A DNA stretch of 64,000 nt from Acidobacteriota bacterium (lineage in GTDB: Bacteria; Acidobacteriota; Vicinamibacteria; Vicinamibacterales; JAFNAJ01): contig JAHDVP010000021.1 in the NCBI GenBank assembly GCA_023384575.1, forward strand, positions 27,152 to 91,151, given 5' to 3'. Within the stretch, counting starts at the first letter, position 1; each line of letters begins with the position of its first letter. The position numbers and the translations under genes are program-made. Below are positions 39,896 to 48,833 of this stretch, piece after piece. The notes below the pieces were generated by a model. The model saw only the letters and a list, made by a program, of their open reading frames with translations, had not been told where the DNA came from and ran no database searches.

Positions 39896-42253
39896 TCAGA
39901 GCCCCATCGTCAGGCCGACGTAGACGTGCCGTCCCGCTGCCGGAATGAAGAGCGGCACCCCGCCGTCGACATAGCCGAAGGTCGTGTAGCGCTCGTTGAA
40001 GAGGTTGTTGAGGCGCAGATCCAGCTCGACGCGGCCGAGGCCGAGCGTACCCGAGAGGCGCGCCGGCATCGCGAGCCGGCCCGAGACGTCGACCACCGTG
40101 TAGGCGTCGTTGACGCTGTCGGCCCGCTCGGTGTTGTCGAGGAAGAAGCGTCCGACGTGGCGCGCGGCCAGTGAGATGCGGTGTCCGCCGAGGTCGGTGC
40201 GAGCGACGACCGAGGCCATGAAGTCGGGGAAGCCGGCGATACGGTTGCCGTCGTAGACCCGCGACGAGCCGTCGAAGTCGAACTCGCGGTACTGCGTGAA
40301 CGTGTGGCGCGACACCGAGAGCGTCGAGTCGACGCCGAATCGGCGCGAGGGTGCGTAGCTCGCGTCGATCTCGATGCCTCGGCGGCGCGACCTGGCCCCG
40401 TTGCCGTAGATGGGCACGCCGTTGTCGTCGAGCGCGCCCGCGTAGACGATCTCGTTCAGGAAGTTCATCCAGTAGACGTTGCCCCGGGCCCGCCACGTGG
40501 GCCGCCGCACCGAGACGCCGGCTTCGACGTTCCACACGTCCTCGGGATCGAGCGAGACCGGCATGGCGTAGTAGTCCTGCGGGTCGTAGAGGCTTCGGAA
40601 GAAGGGCTCGCGCATGCCGCGGGCCAGGCCCACGTACGCTTCGCTCGACGCGTCGAGCTTCACGACTCCGCCGATCCGGGGGAGGACGAAGCCGAACTCG
40701 CGCGTGAACGCCACGCCCTTCAGCCGGTCGTTCGACAGCTCGTACTCGTGGCGTGTCAGCTGCAGACCGCCGGTGACGGCGAGGCGCGGTGTGGCCTCGT
40801 AGCGCGCCTGCGCGGCCACCGTCGCCGTATCCTTCGCCACCTCGTAGTCGTAGTACCGCTGGTTCGGGGCCACGCCCGCCGGGTAGAACTGCGCCCACGT
40901 CACCTCGCCGAAGTGATGGGCCCGGTGCACGCGCACCTCGCCGTTCACCTCGAGGCTCCAGCGGTCGAAGTCGCGGACCAGCGTCGGCACCCAGCCGGCG
41001 TCCCACTCGTCGACCGAGCGCCGTCGTACGAGATCGCTCCGCGTGACCGTCCTCCCGGGCAGTTCGACGTTCGGCAGCGCGTACTCGTACAGCCACCGGT
41101 TCGCGCGGAACTGGTCGTAGTAGCCGTCGCCCTGGAACAGGTACAGGGTCTGGTTGAACCGCGTCGAGTCCGACAGGGTGACGTCGTGCAGGAGTTGGTA
41201 ATGCGGCTGGAAGAAGTTGTCGACTTCGCCCGGGAAGGTCAGCGGGTTGAACCGGCGATCGCGGTCGACACTGCCGGTGAGCCCACCCTCGAGCGCCTCG
41301 CGCGGGACGCCGTTGTAGGCGAGATGGGTTTGCTCGGGGCCGCCGAACAGCACGACGCGGACCCGCGACCGCTCGCCGAACCGGGCCAGGGAGAAGTAGT
41401 AGTTCCACATGTCGACCCACGACTGGTCGCGGTAGCCGTCGGTCGTGATCTTCGAGTAGCGGCCCGACATCGCCCAGCGGCCGCCGACGAGGCCAGACTC
41501 CCACCGCAGCGTGAGCCGCCGCGTGCCGTACGACCCCGCACCCGCGTGGACCGAGAAATCCGGCTCGACGGGCGGCAGCGCCGTGGTCAGATCGAGTGCG
41601 CCCCCGAGCCCCGACAGGCCGAAGACTCCCCGCTGCACCTGGACGTCGCCCGCAGTGGCCATGAAGTCGGCCAGGTCGATGAAGAACAGCTCGCCCGACT
41701 CGGCGTCGTTGAGCGGCGCGCCGTTCAGCATGACGCGCGTGCGCGCCTGACCGAACCCGCGGATCGCGAAGTAGGAGTAGCCGATTCCGTTCCCGTTGTC
41801 GTTGCTCGCGTAGACGCCCGGCACGAGCTGCGACAGCAGCATCGCGGGATCCTGACCCCAATACGCTTCCTCGATCCGTTCCTGCGGGACGTTCGTGAAG
41901 CTCACGGGGTCGAGGCCCTCGCGGGCGCGCGTCGCCGTCACTTCCACGCGGTCGGTCAGCGAGACGATGGCGACCAGCCGGACTTCGAGCTCGCTCACCA
42001 CCGCCGGGTCGACCGTGACGCGCTGCACGTAGTACCCGGGATGCGACACGACCAGCGTCGCGCGCCGCGCCGCGTCGAGGGCGAGCGTGAAGCGCCCGGC
42101 GGGATCCGCGAGCACCGCGTCGCCCCGATCGGCGACTTCGACGCGTGCCTCGATCGGGGCGCCGGTGTCCTTGTCGACGACGAGACCGGTAAGGGCGAGG
42201 GCCGGGGCCGGAGTGGCCAGGATGAGCAGGGCGGCGAGCAGCGCGGAGTGCAT
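39896..42253 (-). CDS. TonB-dependent outer-membrane receptor, probable thiamine/precursor transporter
   Basis: 785 residues. A signal peptide (MHSALLAALLILATPAPALA) and a carboxypeptidase-regulatory-like beta domain (residues about 22-100, GLVVDKDTGAPIEARVEVAD) precede a plug domain (QLVPGVYASNDNGNGIGYSY, RGFGQARTRVMLNGAPLND) and a 22-strand-type barrel ending in a hydrophobic strand. It imports a ligand using TonB energy. A TPP riboswitch directly upstream on the same strand makes thiamine, or a thiamine precursor, the likely ligand; this follows from regulation, not from the protein sequence. ATG 42253 is chosen because the riboswitch occupies the longer open frame and GGAGGG precedes it. 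Confidence 0.92.
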   Translation of the reverse strand: MHSALLAALLILATPAPALALTGLVVDKDTGAPIEARVEVADRGDAVLADPAGRFTLALDAARRATLVVSHPGYYVQRVTVDPAVVSELEVRLVAIVSLTDRVEVTATRAREGLDPVSFTNVPQERIEEAYWGQDPAMLLSQLVPGVYASNDNGNGIGYSYFAIRGFGQARTRVMLNGAPLNDAESGELFFIDLADFMATAGDVQVQRGVFGLSGLGGALDLTTALPPVEPDFSVHAGAGSYGTRRLTLRWESGLVGGRWAMSGRYSKITTDGYRDQSWVDMWNYYFSLARFGERSRVRVVLFGGPEQTHLAYNGVPREALEGGLTGSVDRDRRFNPLTFPGEVDNFFQPHYQLLHDVTLSDSTRFNQTLYLFQGDGYYDQFRANRWLYEYALPNVELPGRTVTRSDLVRRRSVDEWDAGWVPTLVRDFDRWSLEVNGEVRVHRAHHFGEVTWAQFYPAGVAPNQRYYDYEVAKDTATVAAQARYEATPRLAVTGGLQLTRHEYELSNDRLKGVAFTREFGFVLPRIGGVVKLDASSEAYVGLARGMREPFFRSLYDPQDYYAMPVSLDPEDVWNVEAGVSVRRPTWRARGNVYWMNFLNEIVYAGALDDNGVPIYGNGARSRRRGIEIDASYAPSRRFGVDSTLSVSRHTFTQYREFDFDGSSRVYDGNRIAGFPDFMASVVARTDLGGHRISLAARHVGRFFLDNTERADSVNDAYTVVDVSGRLAMPARLSGTLGLGRVELDLRLNNLFNERYTTFGYVDGGVPLFIPAAGRHVYVGLTMGL

Positions 42254-42255
42254 CG

Positions 42256-42297
42256 TTCCCTCCACCCGGGGCGCGCGAGCGGGCCGGAGGGAGGGGT
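42256..42297 (-). promoter_or_regulatory. Hairpin that can hide the receptor gene's ribosome binding site
   Basis: On the minus strand a pyrimidine run (complement of 42286-42295, CCCTCCCTCC) can pair with the ribosome binding site GGAGGG (complement of 42258-42263), with further CGGCCCG/CGGG pairing inside. It lies between the TPP aptamer and the ATG, where an expression platform acting on translation would be expected. Confidence 0.5.
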
Positions 42298-42317
42298 CGG
42301 GAGCGACACCCGCCGCT

Positions 42318-42397
42318 TCGGTTCCCTTCGCCGGCATGACCCGGGTCAGGTTCAAAGGGTGTGATCTCAGCCCCGCGGTTCCGCGGGACACCCCTAC
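42318..42397 (-). promoter_or_regulatory. TPP (thiamine pyrophosphate) riboswitch aptamer
   Basis: The minus strand reads GGGGTGTCCCGCGGAACCGC, then GGGGCTGAGATCACACCC, TTTGAACCTGACCCGGGTCA and TGCCGGCGAAGGGAAC. These are the THI-box landmarks in order: GGGGTG, CTGAGA, ACACCC, GAACCTGA, GGGTCATGCCGGCGAAGGGA. The variable P3 stem is a clean CCCGCGG/CCGCGGG hairpin. It lies about 65 bases before the TonB receptor ATG on the same strand. Confidence 0.95.
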
Positions 42398-42437
42398 GAA
42401 GTAGGCACATCCACTGTGACGCAGCCGTCGTCCCGCG

Positions 42438-45400
42438 TCAAGCGCGACGATCGGCGCGCCACGACGCGATCCTGTCGAGCTTCGTGTAGATCACCGGGAT
42501 CAGGAAGAGCGTGAAGACGGCCGAGAGCACGACGCCCCCCATCGTCACGACCGCCATCGGCATGCGGAAGGCCGCCCCGGCCCCCGTGCCCACGGCCTGC
42601 GGGATCAGGGCGAAGACGATGGCAATGCTCGTCATGCCGATTGGCCGCAGCCGGGTGGGGGCGGCGTCGAGCAGCGCCTCGACCACGCCGAGCCCCCGCG
42701 CGCGCAGGATCGCGGTGTAGTCGAGGATGAGGATGGCGTTGTTCACGACGATGCCGACGAGCATGATGATCGCCATCATGCTGAAGATGTTCATCGTCGC
42801 CGCGGTGAGGAAGAGCGCCAGCGTGGCGCCGACGGCGCCGAGCGGCAGCGTGAGCATGACCGTGAACGGGTGCACGAACGACTCGAGGATCATCGCGAGC
42901 ACGATGTAGGTGAGCGTGATCGCCAGGAAGAGCGCGACGAGCACCGAGGCCGCAGCCTTGCCGAACTCCTCGAAGTCGCCCGTCACGCGCCACGTGTACC
43001 CCGGGGCGAGCGGCACGTCGGCCATCACCGCCTCGAGCGCGGCCACGGCGTCGGTGAGCGAGCCCGCGCCGATCTGCGCGTTGATCTGCACGGAGCGGAC
43101 GCGGTCGACCCGCTGGATCGACGTTGGCGTGAGCCGTTGTTCGAGTGTGCCGAGCCCCGCGAGCGGCACGACGCCCTTGCGCGACCGAACGTCGAGCCCG
43201 GCGACCTGTGCCGTGCGCGCCCGGGCGTCTTCGACGAGCCGGATGCGGATGTCGCGCTCCTTGCCGGCCTCGCCCCGGAAGACGCCGGCGACCGTGCCCT
43301 CGATGGACGTCCGCACGAGCTGGCCGATGGCGCCGACGGTGAGGCCATGATCGGCGATCGCCGCGCGGTCGGGCCGGAACACCAGTTCCGGCCGCGGGTC
43401 TTCCACCGTGTAGTCGACGTCCGACAGCGCCGGGACGCTCGCGAGGCGCCGGGCGACCTCTCCGCCGAGGTCACGCAGCAGCGAGGAGTCGGGTCCGGAG
43501 ATGAGCAGCTGGATGGGCGCCTGTCCGCCGCCCACGTCACCCGGGTCGATCGCGACGATGAGCAGCGTCGTGTCGGGCAGGTCGGCGAGCATCGGGCGCA
43601 CGTCGCGGATCACCTCGTCGGCGCGCCGGCTGCCATCGCGCAGCACGACCAGCAGTTCGGCGCGGTTGGTGCCGCCGCCCACCGTCAGGATCGTGTCGCC
43701 GCCCGACGACACGGTCATGAGTATCGACTCGACGTCGTCGAGCGCGGCGAGCCGCTCCTCGGCGATGGCGGCGACCGCCGACGTGCGCTCGATGGGTGTG
43801 CCTGGAGGCAGATCGATCGTGATCTTGATGCCCGTCTCGTTGGCGCGCGGCAGGAACTCGCCGCCCACGTGGCCCGCCGTGAGCGCCATGACGCCGAACG
43901 ACAGCGAGAGGATGAGGACGATGACGAACCAGCCGTTCCGGGGTCGGGCGAGCGCCCAGGCGAGCGCGTGGCGGTAGCTCGACTCGGATGTTTCGTAGGC
44001 CCGATCCCAGAGTCGCCACACCCGCCCCAGCAGCCGCCCGTGCTCCACCTCCTCGGTCTCGCCGGTGCGCAGCAGGCGCGCCGCGAGCAGCGGCGCGAGC
44101 GTGAACGACATGAAGATCGAGAAGACGGTCGCGAAGACGACCGTGAGACCGAACGCATAGAAGAACTGGCCGATGATCCCGCCCATGAACGCAATGGGCG
44201 TGAACACCACGACGTTGGTCAGCGTCGAGGCGACTACGGCCACGGCGACCTCGGTCGTGCCGGTCGCCGCCGCGCCGGCCGGCGTGTCGCCCGCGTCGAG
44301 GTGCCGATAGATGTTCTCGAGCACCACGATCGTGTTCGTGACGAGGATGCCGACGGTAATGCCGAGTGCCATCAGCGTCATGACGTTCAGCGTGAAGCCG
44401 GCGGCATCCACGAGCAGGAACGTCGCGACGACGGTGATGGGCATGGCGAGCGCCGCGATGAGCGTGCCTCGCCAGGAGTGCAGGAACCCGAAGAGCACCG
44501 CCGTCGTCAGCAGGATGCCGATGAGCAGGTTCGACAGCACGTCGTTGATCGAGTCGCGGATGAACTCGCTGCCGTCGCGAACGACGGTGAGCGACGCGCC
44601 GGGTGGGAGAGCGGCGGTGATGGCGTCGACTTCCTCGCGGATGCCGGCCGCGGTCGTGACCGTGTTGGCATCGCTGCGTTTCTGGATGCCCAGGCTGACG
44701 GCCGGCGCGCGGTTGAAGCGCGCCACCTGGGTGAGGTCGCCGAATCCGTCGCGAACCGTCGCGACGTCGGCCAGCCGCGCGACGCCCCCGCCAGGCAGCA
44801 GCAGCCGGAGATCCTCGATCTCGACGACGCTCCGGTACTCGCCCACCACCCGGACCGGCACGTCGACCCGGGGCTCGGTGATTCGTCCTGCGGGCACCGA
44901 GACGTTCTCGGCGCCGATGAGCTGCACGACGTCGTTCAACGTGAGCCCGTAGCCGCGGAGCCGATCGCCGTCGACGAGCACCTCGACCTCGCGTTCCCGC
45001 CCGCCGACGATCTGCACGGCGGCCACCCCGGTCACCCGCGAGAGGCGATCGCGCAGCTCGTCGTCGGCCAGCTCGTACAGCGCATCCACGCCCTGGGGGC
45101 CAGAGAGCGCCAGTTCCATGATGGGGAGCGACGTGAAGTCGAACTTGCTCACGACCGGCGGCTCGACGGCCGACGGCATCTCCGCGCGCACCGTCTCGAC
45201 GCGGTCGCGCACGTCGATCGCGGCCTGGTCCTGATCGACGTCGAGCGCGAACTGCACGATCACGATCGACAGGTTCTGCTGGGAGAACGAGCGGAGGTCC
45301 TCGATGCCGGCGAGCGTCGAAATCGCCTCTTCGATGCGATCGGTGACCTGCGTCTCGACTTCCTCGGGGCTCGCCCCAGGGTAGACGGTAGCGACGCTGA

Positions 45401-45539
45401 TGAAGGGGAACTCGACGTCGGGAAAGAGGTCGGTCTGCAGGCGCGTGAAGCTGTACCCGCCCATCACGACGCACAGCGCCACCATCATCGTCGTGAACAC
45501 CGGGCGGCGGACCGCGAGCTGCGGCAGGAAGCCGAACAT
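42438..45539 (-). CDS. RND efflux pump inner-membrane transporter (AcrB/MdtB-like, HAE1/hydrophobe class)
   Basis: 1033 residues with the RND layout: TM1 at residues about 10-30, a large periplasmic loop (GASPEEVETQVTDRIEEAIS), TM2-6, a central cytoplasmic turn, a second periplasmic loop and TM8-12. The TM4 region NVMTLMALGITVGILVTNTIV and the TM10 motif MLVGIVVNNAILI are typical; the usual GlyAspAsp-type TM4 acidic pair appears reduced (GITVGILVTN lacks the two aspartates), so proton coupling deserves attention. With the adaptor and TolC homologue it should form a tripartite exporter. ATG 45539 overlaps the adaptor's stop by one base. Confidence 0.92.
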   Translation of the reverse strand: MFGFLPQLAVRRPVFTTMMVALCVVMGGYSFTRLQTDLFPDVEFPFISVATVYPGASPEEVETQVTDRIEEAISTLAGIEDLRSFSQQNLSIVIVQFALDVDQDQAAIDVRDRVETVRAEMPSAVEPPVVSKFDFTSLPIMELALSGPQGVDALYELADDELRDRLSRVTGVAAVQIVGGREREVEVLVDGDRLRGYGLTLNDVVQLIGAENVSVPAGRITEPRVDVPVRVVGEYRSVVEIEDLRLLLPGGGVARLADVATVRDGFGDLTQVARFNRAPAVSLGIQKRSDANTVTTAAGIREEVDAITAALPPGASLTVVRDGSEFIRDSINDVLSNLLIGILLTTAVLFGFLHSWRGTLIAALAMPITVVATFLLVDAAGFTLNVMTLMALGITVGILVTNTIVVLENIYRHLDAGDTPAGAAATGTTEVAVAVVASTLTNVVVFTPIAFMGGIIGQFFYAFGLTVVFATVFSIFMSFTLAPLLAARLLRTGETEEVEHGRLLGRVWRLWDRAYETSESSYRHALAWALARPRNGWFVIVLILSLSFGVMALTAGHVGGEFLPRANETGIKITIDLPPGTPIERTSAVAAIAEERLAALDDVESILMTVSSGGDTILTVGGGTNRAELLVVLRDGSRRADEVIRDVRPMLADLPDTTLLIVAIDPGDVGGGQAPIQLLISGPDSSLLRDLGGEVARRLASVPALSDVDYTVEDPRPELVFRPDRAAIADHGLTVGAIGQLVRTSIEGTVAGVFRGEAGKERDIRIRLVEDARARTAQVAGLDVRSRKGVVPLAGLGTLEQRLTPTSIQRVDRVRSVQINAQIGAGSLTDAVAALEAVMADVPLAPGYTWRVTGDFEEFGKAAASVLVALFLAITLTYIVLAMILESFVHPFTVMLTLPLGAVGATLALFLTAATMNIFSMMAIIMLVGIVVNNAILILDYTAILRARGLGVVEALLDAAPTRLRPIGMTSIAIVFALIPQAVGTGAGAAFRMPMAVVTMGGVVLSAVFTLFLIPVIYTKLDRIASWRADRRA

Positions 45540-46612
45540 CACCGGGTCCCGGCCTCGGCGGCCGTGCCGTTCACGATGCGGACCAGCGCGCCGTCGCCGA
45601 GCAGCGTGCCACCTTCGACGACGAGCACGTCTCCCTCCGAAACGCCGCTCAGCACCTCCGCGAGGTCTCCCGCCTCGAGGCCGACCTGCACCCACCGCCG
45701 CGTCGCGCGGTTCTCGCCGTCGACCACCCACACGGCGCCGTCGCGCACGGCGACCCGTGGAACGACGACGGTGTCAGGGCGGGCGGCGATTCGAATCTCC
45801 GCGGTGGCGAGCGTGCCGGGCACGAGCCCGCTCTCTCGCGGGAACTCGACCTCGACGTCCACCAGTCGCGAAGCGGCGTCGGCCTGCAGCGCGATGCGTC
45901 GCACGCGACCATCGGCGGTCCGGCCGGGCAGGCGCGCCACCTGGCCCTCCCGGACCTCGGCCACCTGACTGGCCGTGAGCTTCAGCGTGACGAGCAGGCG
46001 CGACAGATCGGTGACGCGGACGAGGGGCTCCCCGTCGCCCGGAATGATGCCCGGCCGGGCCGGCACCTCGGTGACCACGCCACCGAGCGGGCTCGTGAGC
46101 GTGAGCACGTCGCGTGACGCGGCGAGGTCGGCCTCCGCGAGCTCGAGGGCGGTGGCGACGACGTCCCACTCCTGGTCGCTGATCGCCCCGGCCTCGTGCA
46201 GCGGCCGAAGCCGGTCGGCGTTGCGCTGGGCCTGCTGGCGCGCCGCCTCTGCCTGGCGGACGCGCGCCGTCGTCGTCTCGCCGGTCTGGCGGATCAGGAC
46301 CTGCCCCAGGGCCACCCGCTGGCCCACGGTGACCAGCACGGCTTCGACCTGGTCCTTGGTGCGTGCGCGGACGATCGCCTCGCGGAGTCCGCCGACGTCT
46401 CCGGAGAAGCTCCGCCAGACGTCGAATGGCCCTCGTGCTGCGCGGACGACACTGACCGGCAGGCCAGCCGTCTCACGCAGTTGCTCGACCGTCGGTGCGG
46501 GCTCCGGGGCGGCCTGTGCCTCGCGCAGGCGCTGCGCGATGAGGCCGCCGAGCGCGATGAGCACGACGAGCGCGACCCAGACACTGGGACGCGTCAGAAA
46601 CGACCGGGCCAT
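45539..46612 (-). CDS. RND efflux periplasmic adaptor (membrane fusion protein)
   Basis: 357 residues. An N-terminal membrane anchor (VWVALVVLIALGGLIAQRLR) is followed by the lipoyl-like half motif (VEAVLVTVGQRVALGQVLIR), an alpha-hairpin (ARQQAQRNADRLRPLHEAGAIS), the second lipoyl half (LTSPLGGVVTEVPARPG) and beta-barrel and membrane-proximal domains. It bridges the RND pump and the outer-membrane channel. Start ATG 46612 lies inside the last codons of the tolC-like gene (19-base overlap), so the operon is tightly packed. Confidence 0.92.
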   Translation of the reverse strand: MARSFLTRPSVWVALVVLIALGGLIAQRLREAQAAPEPAPTVEQLRETAGLPVSVVRAARGPFDVWRSFSGDVGGLREAIVRARTKDQVEAVLVTVGQRVALGQVLIRQTGETTTARVRQAEAARQQAQRNADRLRPLHEAGAISDQEWDVVATALELAEADLAASRDVLTLTSPLGGVVTEVPARPGIIPGDGEPLVRVTDLSRLLVTLKLTASQVAEVREGQVARLPGRTADGRVRRIALQADAASRLVDVEVEFPRESGLVPGTLATAEIRIAARPDTVVVPRVAVRDGAVWVVDGENRATRRWVQVGLEAGDLAEVLSGVSEGDVLVVEGGTLLGDGALVRIVNGTAAEAGTR

Positions 46613-48018
46613 GATGGAACGCTCCTCGCAATGCCGGCGCCGTCCGGGGCAGGCCCGACCGGGCGGCCGCTCGCGCGCTCGATCCGCGCGAGCGTCGTCA
46701 GGCAGGCGGACAGCGCCTGGGTTTCGTTGACCTGCGCCTGCTGGAGCAGGAGCCGGGCGTCGGAGATCTCGATCTGCGTGGCGAGCCCATTGCGGAACCG
46801 CAGCTCGACGAGGTCGAGCGCCCGCCGCGCCTGGTCCACCGTCGCTCGACGGGCCTCGATCTGCGCCCGCGCCGCCTCGAATTCGCCTATGGCCGCTTCG
46901 AGCTCGATCTCGAGGGCCTCGCGGACCTGCGCCCGCTGCAGGCGCGTGCGTTGCAGCTCCGCTTCGGCCTGCTGCGTCTCGCCGACCGACCGGCGCCCGT
47001 CGAGCAGCGGCACCGAGACGTTGACCGATACGGCCCAGTCGCGCCGCCACTCGGCCGGCACCGGTGACGGGTTGGTCGGGAACGCCTGGAACCCGAACGC
47101 GCCGACGAGGTCGACGCTGGGCAGCCTGGCAGCCTTCGCGATGCGGACCGCGCCCTCGCGCGCGGCAATGACCGCGTCGAGCGAGCGCAAGACCGGCCGG
47201 TCGTCGAGGGCCGCCCTGAGCGCCTCGCGATCGATCGCCACCGCCGCGAGGTCGAGCTCCGTGGTGGGCACGACCGGCTGTTCGGCCGGGACGTTGATGA
47301 GACGCTTCAGCTCCAGTTCGGCCAGGCGCCTGACGTTCTGGGCTTCGATGATGGGCGGCTCGAGATTGTCGCGCTCGACGCGCGCCCGCAGGACGTCGAA
47401 ATCCGACGCCGTCCCCTGCTGGCGGAACAGCTCGACCCGCCCGAGGTGAGCCGACGCGAGGTCGCGAGCCTCTCGCGAAATCGCCACGAGGTCGTCGGCG
47501 ACGCGCAGGCGGAAGTACGCGCTTCGCACCTGGAGCACGACCTCGGCTTCGGCCTCGATGACGTCCAGTGCCGAGGCTTCGCGGACGTGCCTCGCGATCT
47601 CGAGCGCCGTCCCGACTCGTCCGCCCGCGTAGAGCGGCTGCGTCAGGCGCAGCGCGGCCACCCAGCTGTTGCGCCGGCCGAACGGCAGATCCTCGAACGG
47701 ATCGTCCCCGTCGGCCCCGTTGTCGCCCATGGGAAACGAGATGTTGTCGAAGATCGATGCGAGGGTGCGCGTGTAGCCGCCAGTGACGTCGAGCTTCGGC
47801 AGCGCGCCGGCGCGCGCCTGTGTGATCTGGCCTTCGGCCAGCGCCTGCTGCGAACGGGCGAGCGCGACCTCCTCGCCGGAGTCGAGCGCGCGGGCGATCG
47901 CGTCGTCGAGCGAGACTGGCAGCGCGGCCGGTGCCTGGGCGAGCGCGGGCACGACCGCTGCCGGGCTGGCGGCCAGCGTTGCGAGAACGAGCAGGAGCAT
48001 ATGGCGCAGGTTCTTCAT
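46594..48018 (-). CDS. TolC-family outer-membrane efflux channel
   Basis: 474 residues. A signal peptide (MKNLRHMLLLVLATLAASPA) is followed by two outer-membrane-efflux-protein repeats with long alternating helices (VSLDDAIARALDSGEEVALA and QALAEGQITQARAGALPKLD; the second repeat starts near AREGAVRIAKAARLPSVDL) and short beta segments GGYTRT and AFGFQAFP. It forms the trimeric outer-membrane duct of the pump. ATG 48018 overlaps the regulator's stop by four bases, so channel, adaptor and pump follow directly from the TetR gene. Confidence 0.93.
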   Translation of the reverse strand: MKNLRHMLLLVLATLAASPAAVVPALAQAPAALPVSLDDAIARALDSGEEVALARSQQALAEGQITQARAGALPKLDVTGGYTRTLASIFDNISFPMGDNGADGDDPFEDLPFGRRNSWVAALRLTQPLYAGGRVGTALEIARHVREASALDVIEAEAEVVLQVRSAYFRLRVADDLVAISREARDLASAHLGRVELFRQQGTASDFDVLRARVERDNLEPPIIEAQNVRRLAELELKRLINVPAEQPVVPTTELDLAAVAIDREALRAALDDRPVLRSLDAVIAAREGAVRIAKAARLPSVDLVGAFGFQAFPTNPSPVPAEWRRDWAVSVNVSVPLLDGRRSVGETQQAEAELQRTRLQRAQVREALEIELEAAIGEFEAARAQIEARRATVDQARRALDLVELRFRNGLATQIEISDARLLLQQAQVNETQALSACLTTLARIERASGRPVGPAPDGAGIARSVPSWPGRF

Positions 48019-48695
48019 GGCTGGCGGCGGCGGGCCTCGAGGCCCTCGAAGATCAGGCGCAGCTGCGTGTCGAGCTCGCGCCTGGCGGTAGCGCCGGACG
48101 ACTCGCCGCCGACCCAGTCGAGCATGATGCCGACGAAGGCTCGCTCGACGAGCCTGGCGGCCGAGGTCGTGGGTACGTGGTCCGCAATCTCGCCCCGCGC
48201 GCGGCCGTCGTCGAGGATCGCGTTGAGCTCCCGCAGGAAGGCCTGGCTCACGGGGTCGTTCTTGCCGTCGATCCAGAACTCGCGGACTGACTGGCGGAGC
48301 AGGACCGCGTAGAGGACGCGGTCGGCCTCGCCGAGTCGGATGAGCGTGAGCAGCAGGCGCCTGATGCGCGTGCGGCTGGGGCCGCGCCGCTCCGCGGGCC
48401 GGCGCAGCGCGGCCTCCGCACGTGCCCAGACGTCGGCCGCGAGCGCGTCGACGAGCGCTTCCTTCCGCGGGAAGTAGTTGAAGACCGTCGCCTTCGACAC
48501 GTCGGCCCGCTCGGCGATCTCTTCGACGGTGGTCTGCTCGTAGCCCTTCTCGCGGAAGAGGGCGAGCGCGGCGGCGCGGATGCGGGCCCCGACGGCGAGC
48601 TTGTTGCGCTCGCGGCGCCCGGGCCGGACGGGCGCCGGCTCGTCACTCGACCGGCGGCGCGCTGAATTCGTGGACTCCGATACAAGATTGACCAC
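48015..48695 (-). CDS. TetR/AcrR-family transcriptional regulator
   Basis: 226 residues. The N-terminal DNA-binding domain is classical TetR: IRAAALALFREKGYEQTTVE then EIAERADVSKATVFNYFPRKEALVDAL. The rest is an all-helical ligand domain. It heads the TolC-adaptor-pump operon (four-base overlap), the usual position of a local repressor that responds to pump substrates. GTG 48695 is taken as start, the first start codon before the conserved arginine-rich leader; a start nearer the helix-turn-helix is possible. Confidence 0.9.
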   Translation of the reverse strand: MVNLVSESTNSARRRSSDEPAPVRPGRRERNKLAVGARIRAAALALFREKGYEQTTVEEIAERADVSKATVFNYFPRKEALVDALAADVWARAEAALRRPAERRGPSRTRIRRLLLTLIRLGEADRVLYAVLLRQSVREFWIDGKNDPVSQAFLRELNAILDDGRARGEIADHVPTTSAARLVERAFVGIMLDWVGGESSGATARRELDTQLRLIFEGLEARRRQP

Positions 48696-48833
48696 AGTCC
48701 AAAATGATGACGCGGTGCGGCGCGACGTGTCAACCTGATGCACCGTCCTGCGGCTGAGCCCGGGTCGCGGCCGGACGCCACCCGCAGACGTCAGTCGTGA
48801 GAGGATGCTGGGCGGGCGTTGCCCGGGGCAGTC
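48696..48833. promoter_or_regulatory. Divergent control region between the efflux operon and the SLC13-type transporter
   Basis: 138 bases carrying the promoters of both directions. The AT-richer stretch 48678-48714, around TTGACCACAGTCCAAAATGAT, is the likely site for the TetR-family repressor, though I see only a weak palindrome. Nothing else is recognisable. Confidence 0.35.

Noticed and set aside
42870..45968. A 1032-residue open frame on the plus strand
   Set aside because: It is fully antisense to the RND pump and adaptor genes, is rich in Arg/His/Asp/Glu with no family match, and arises from GC-rich codon use on the opposite strand.
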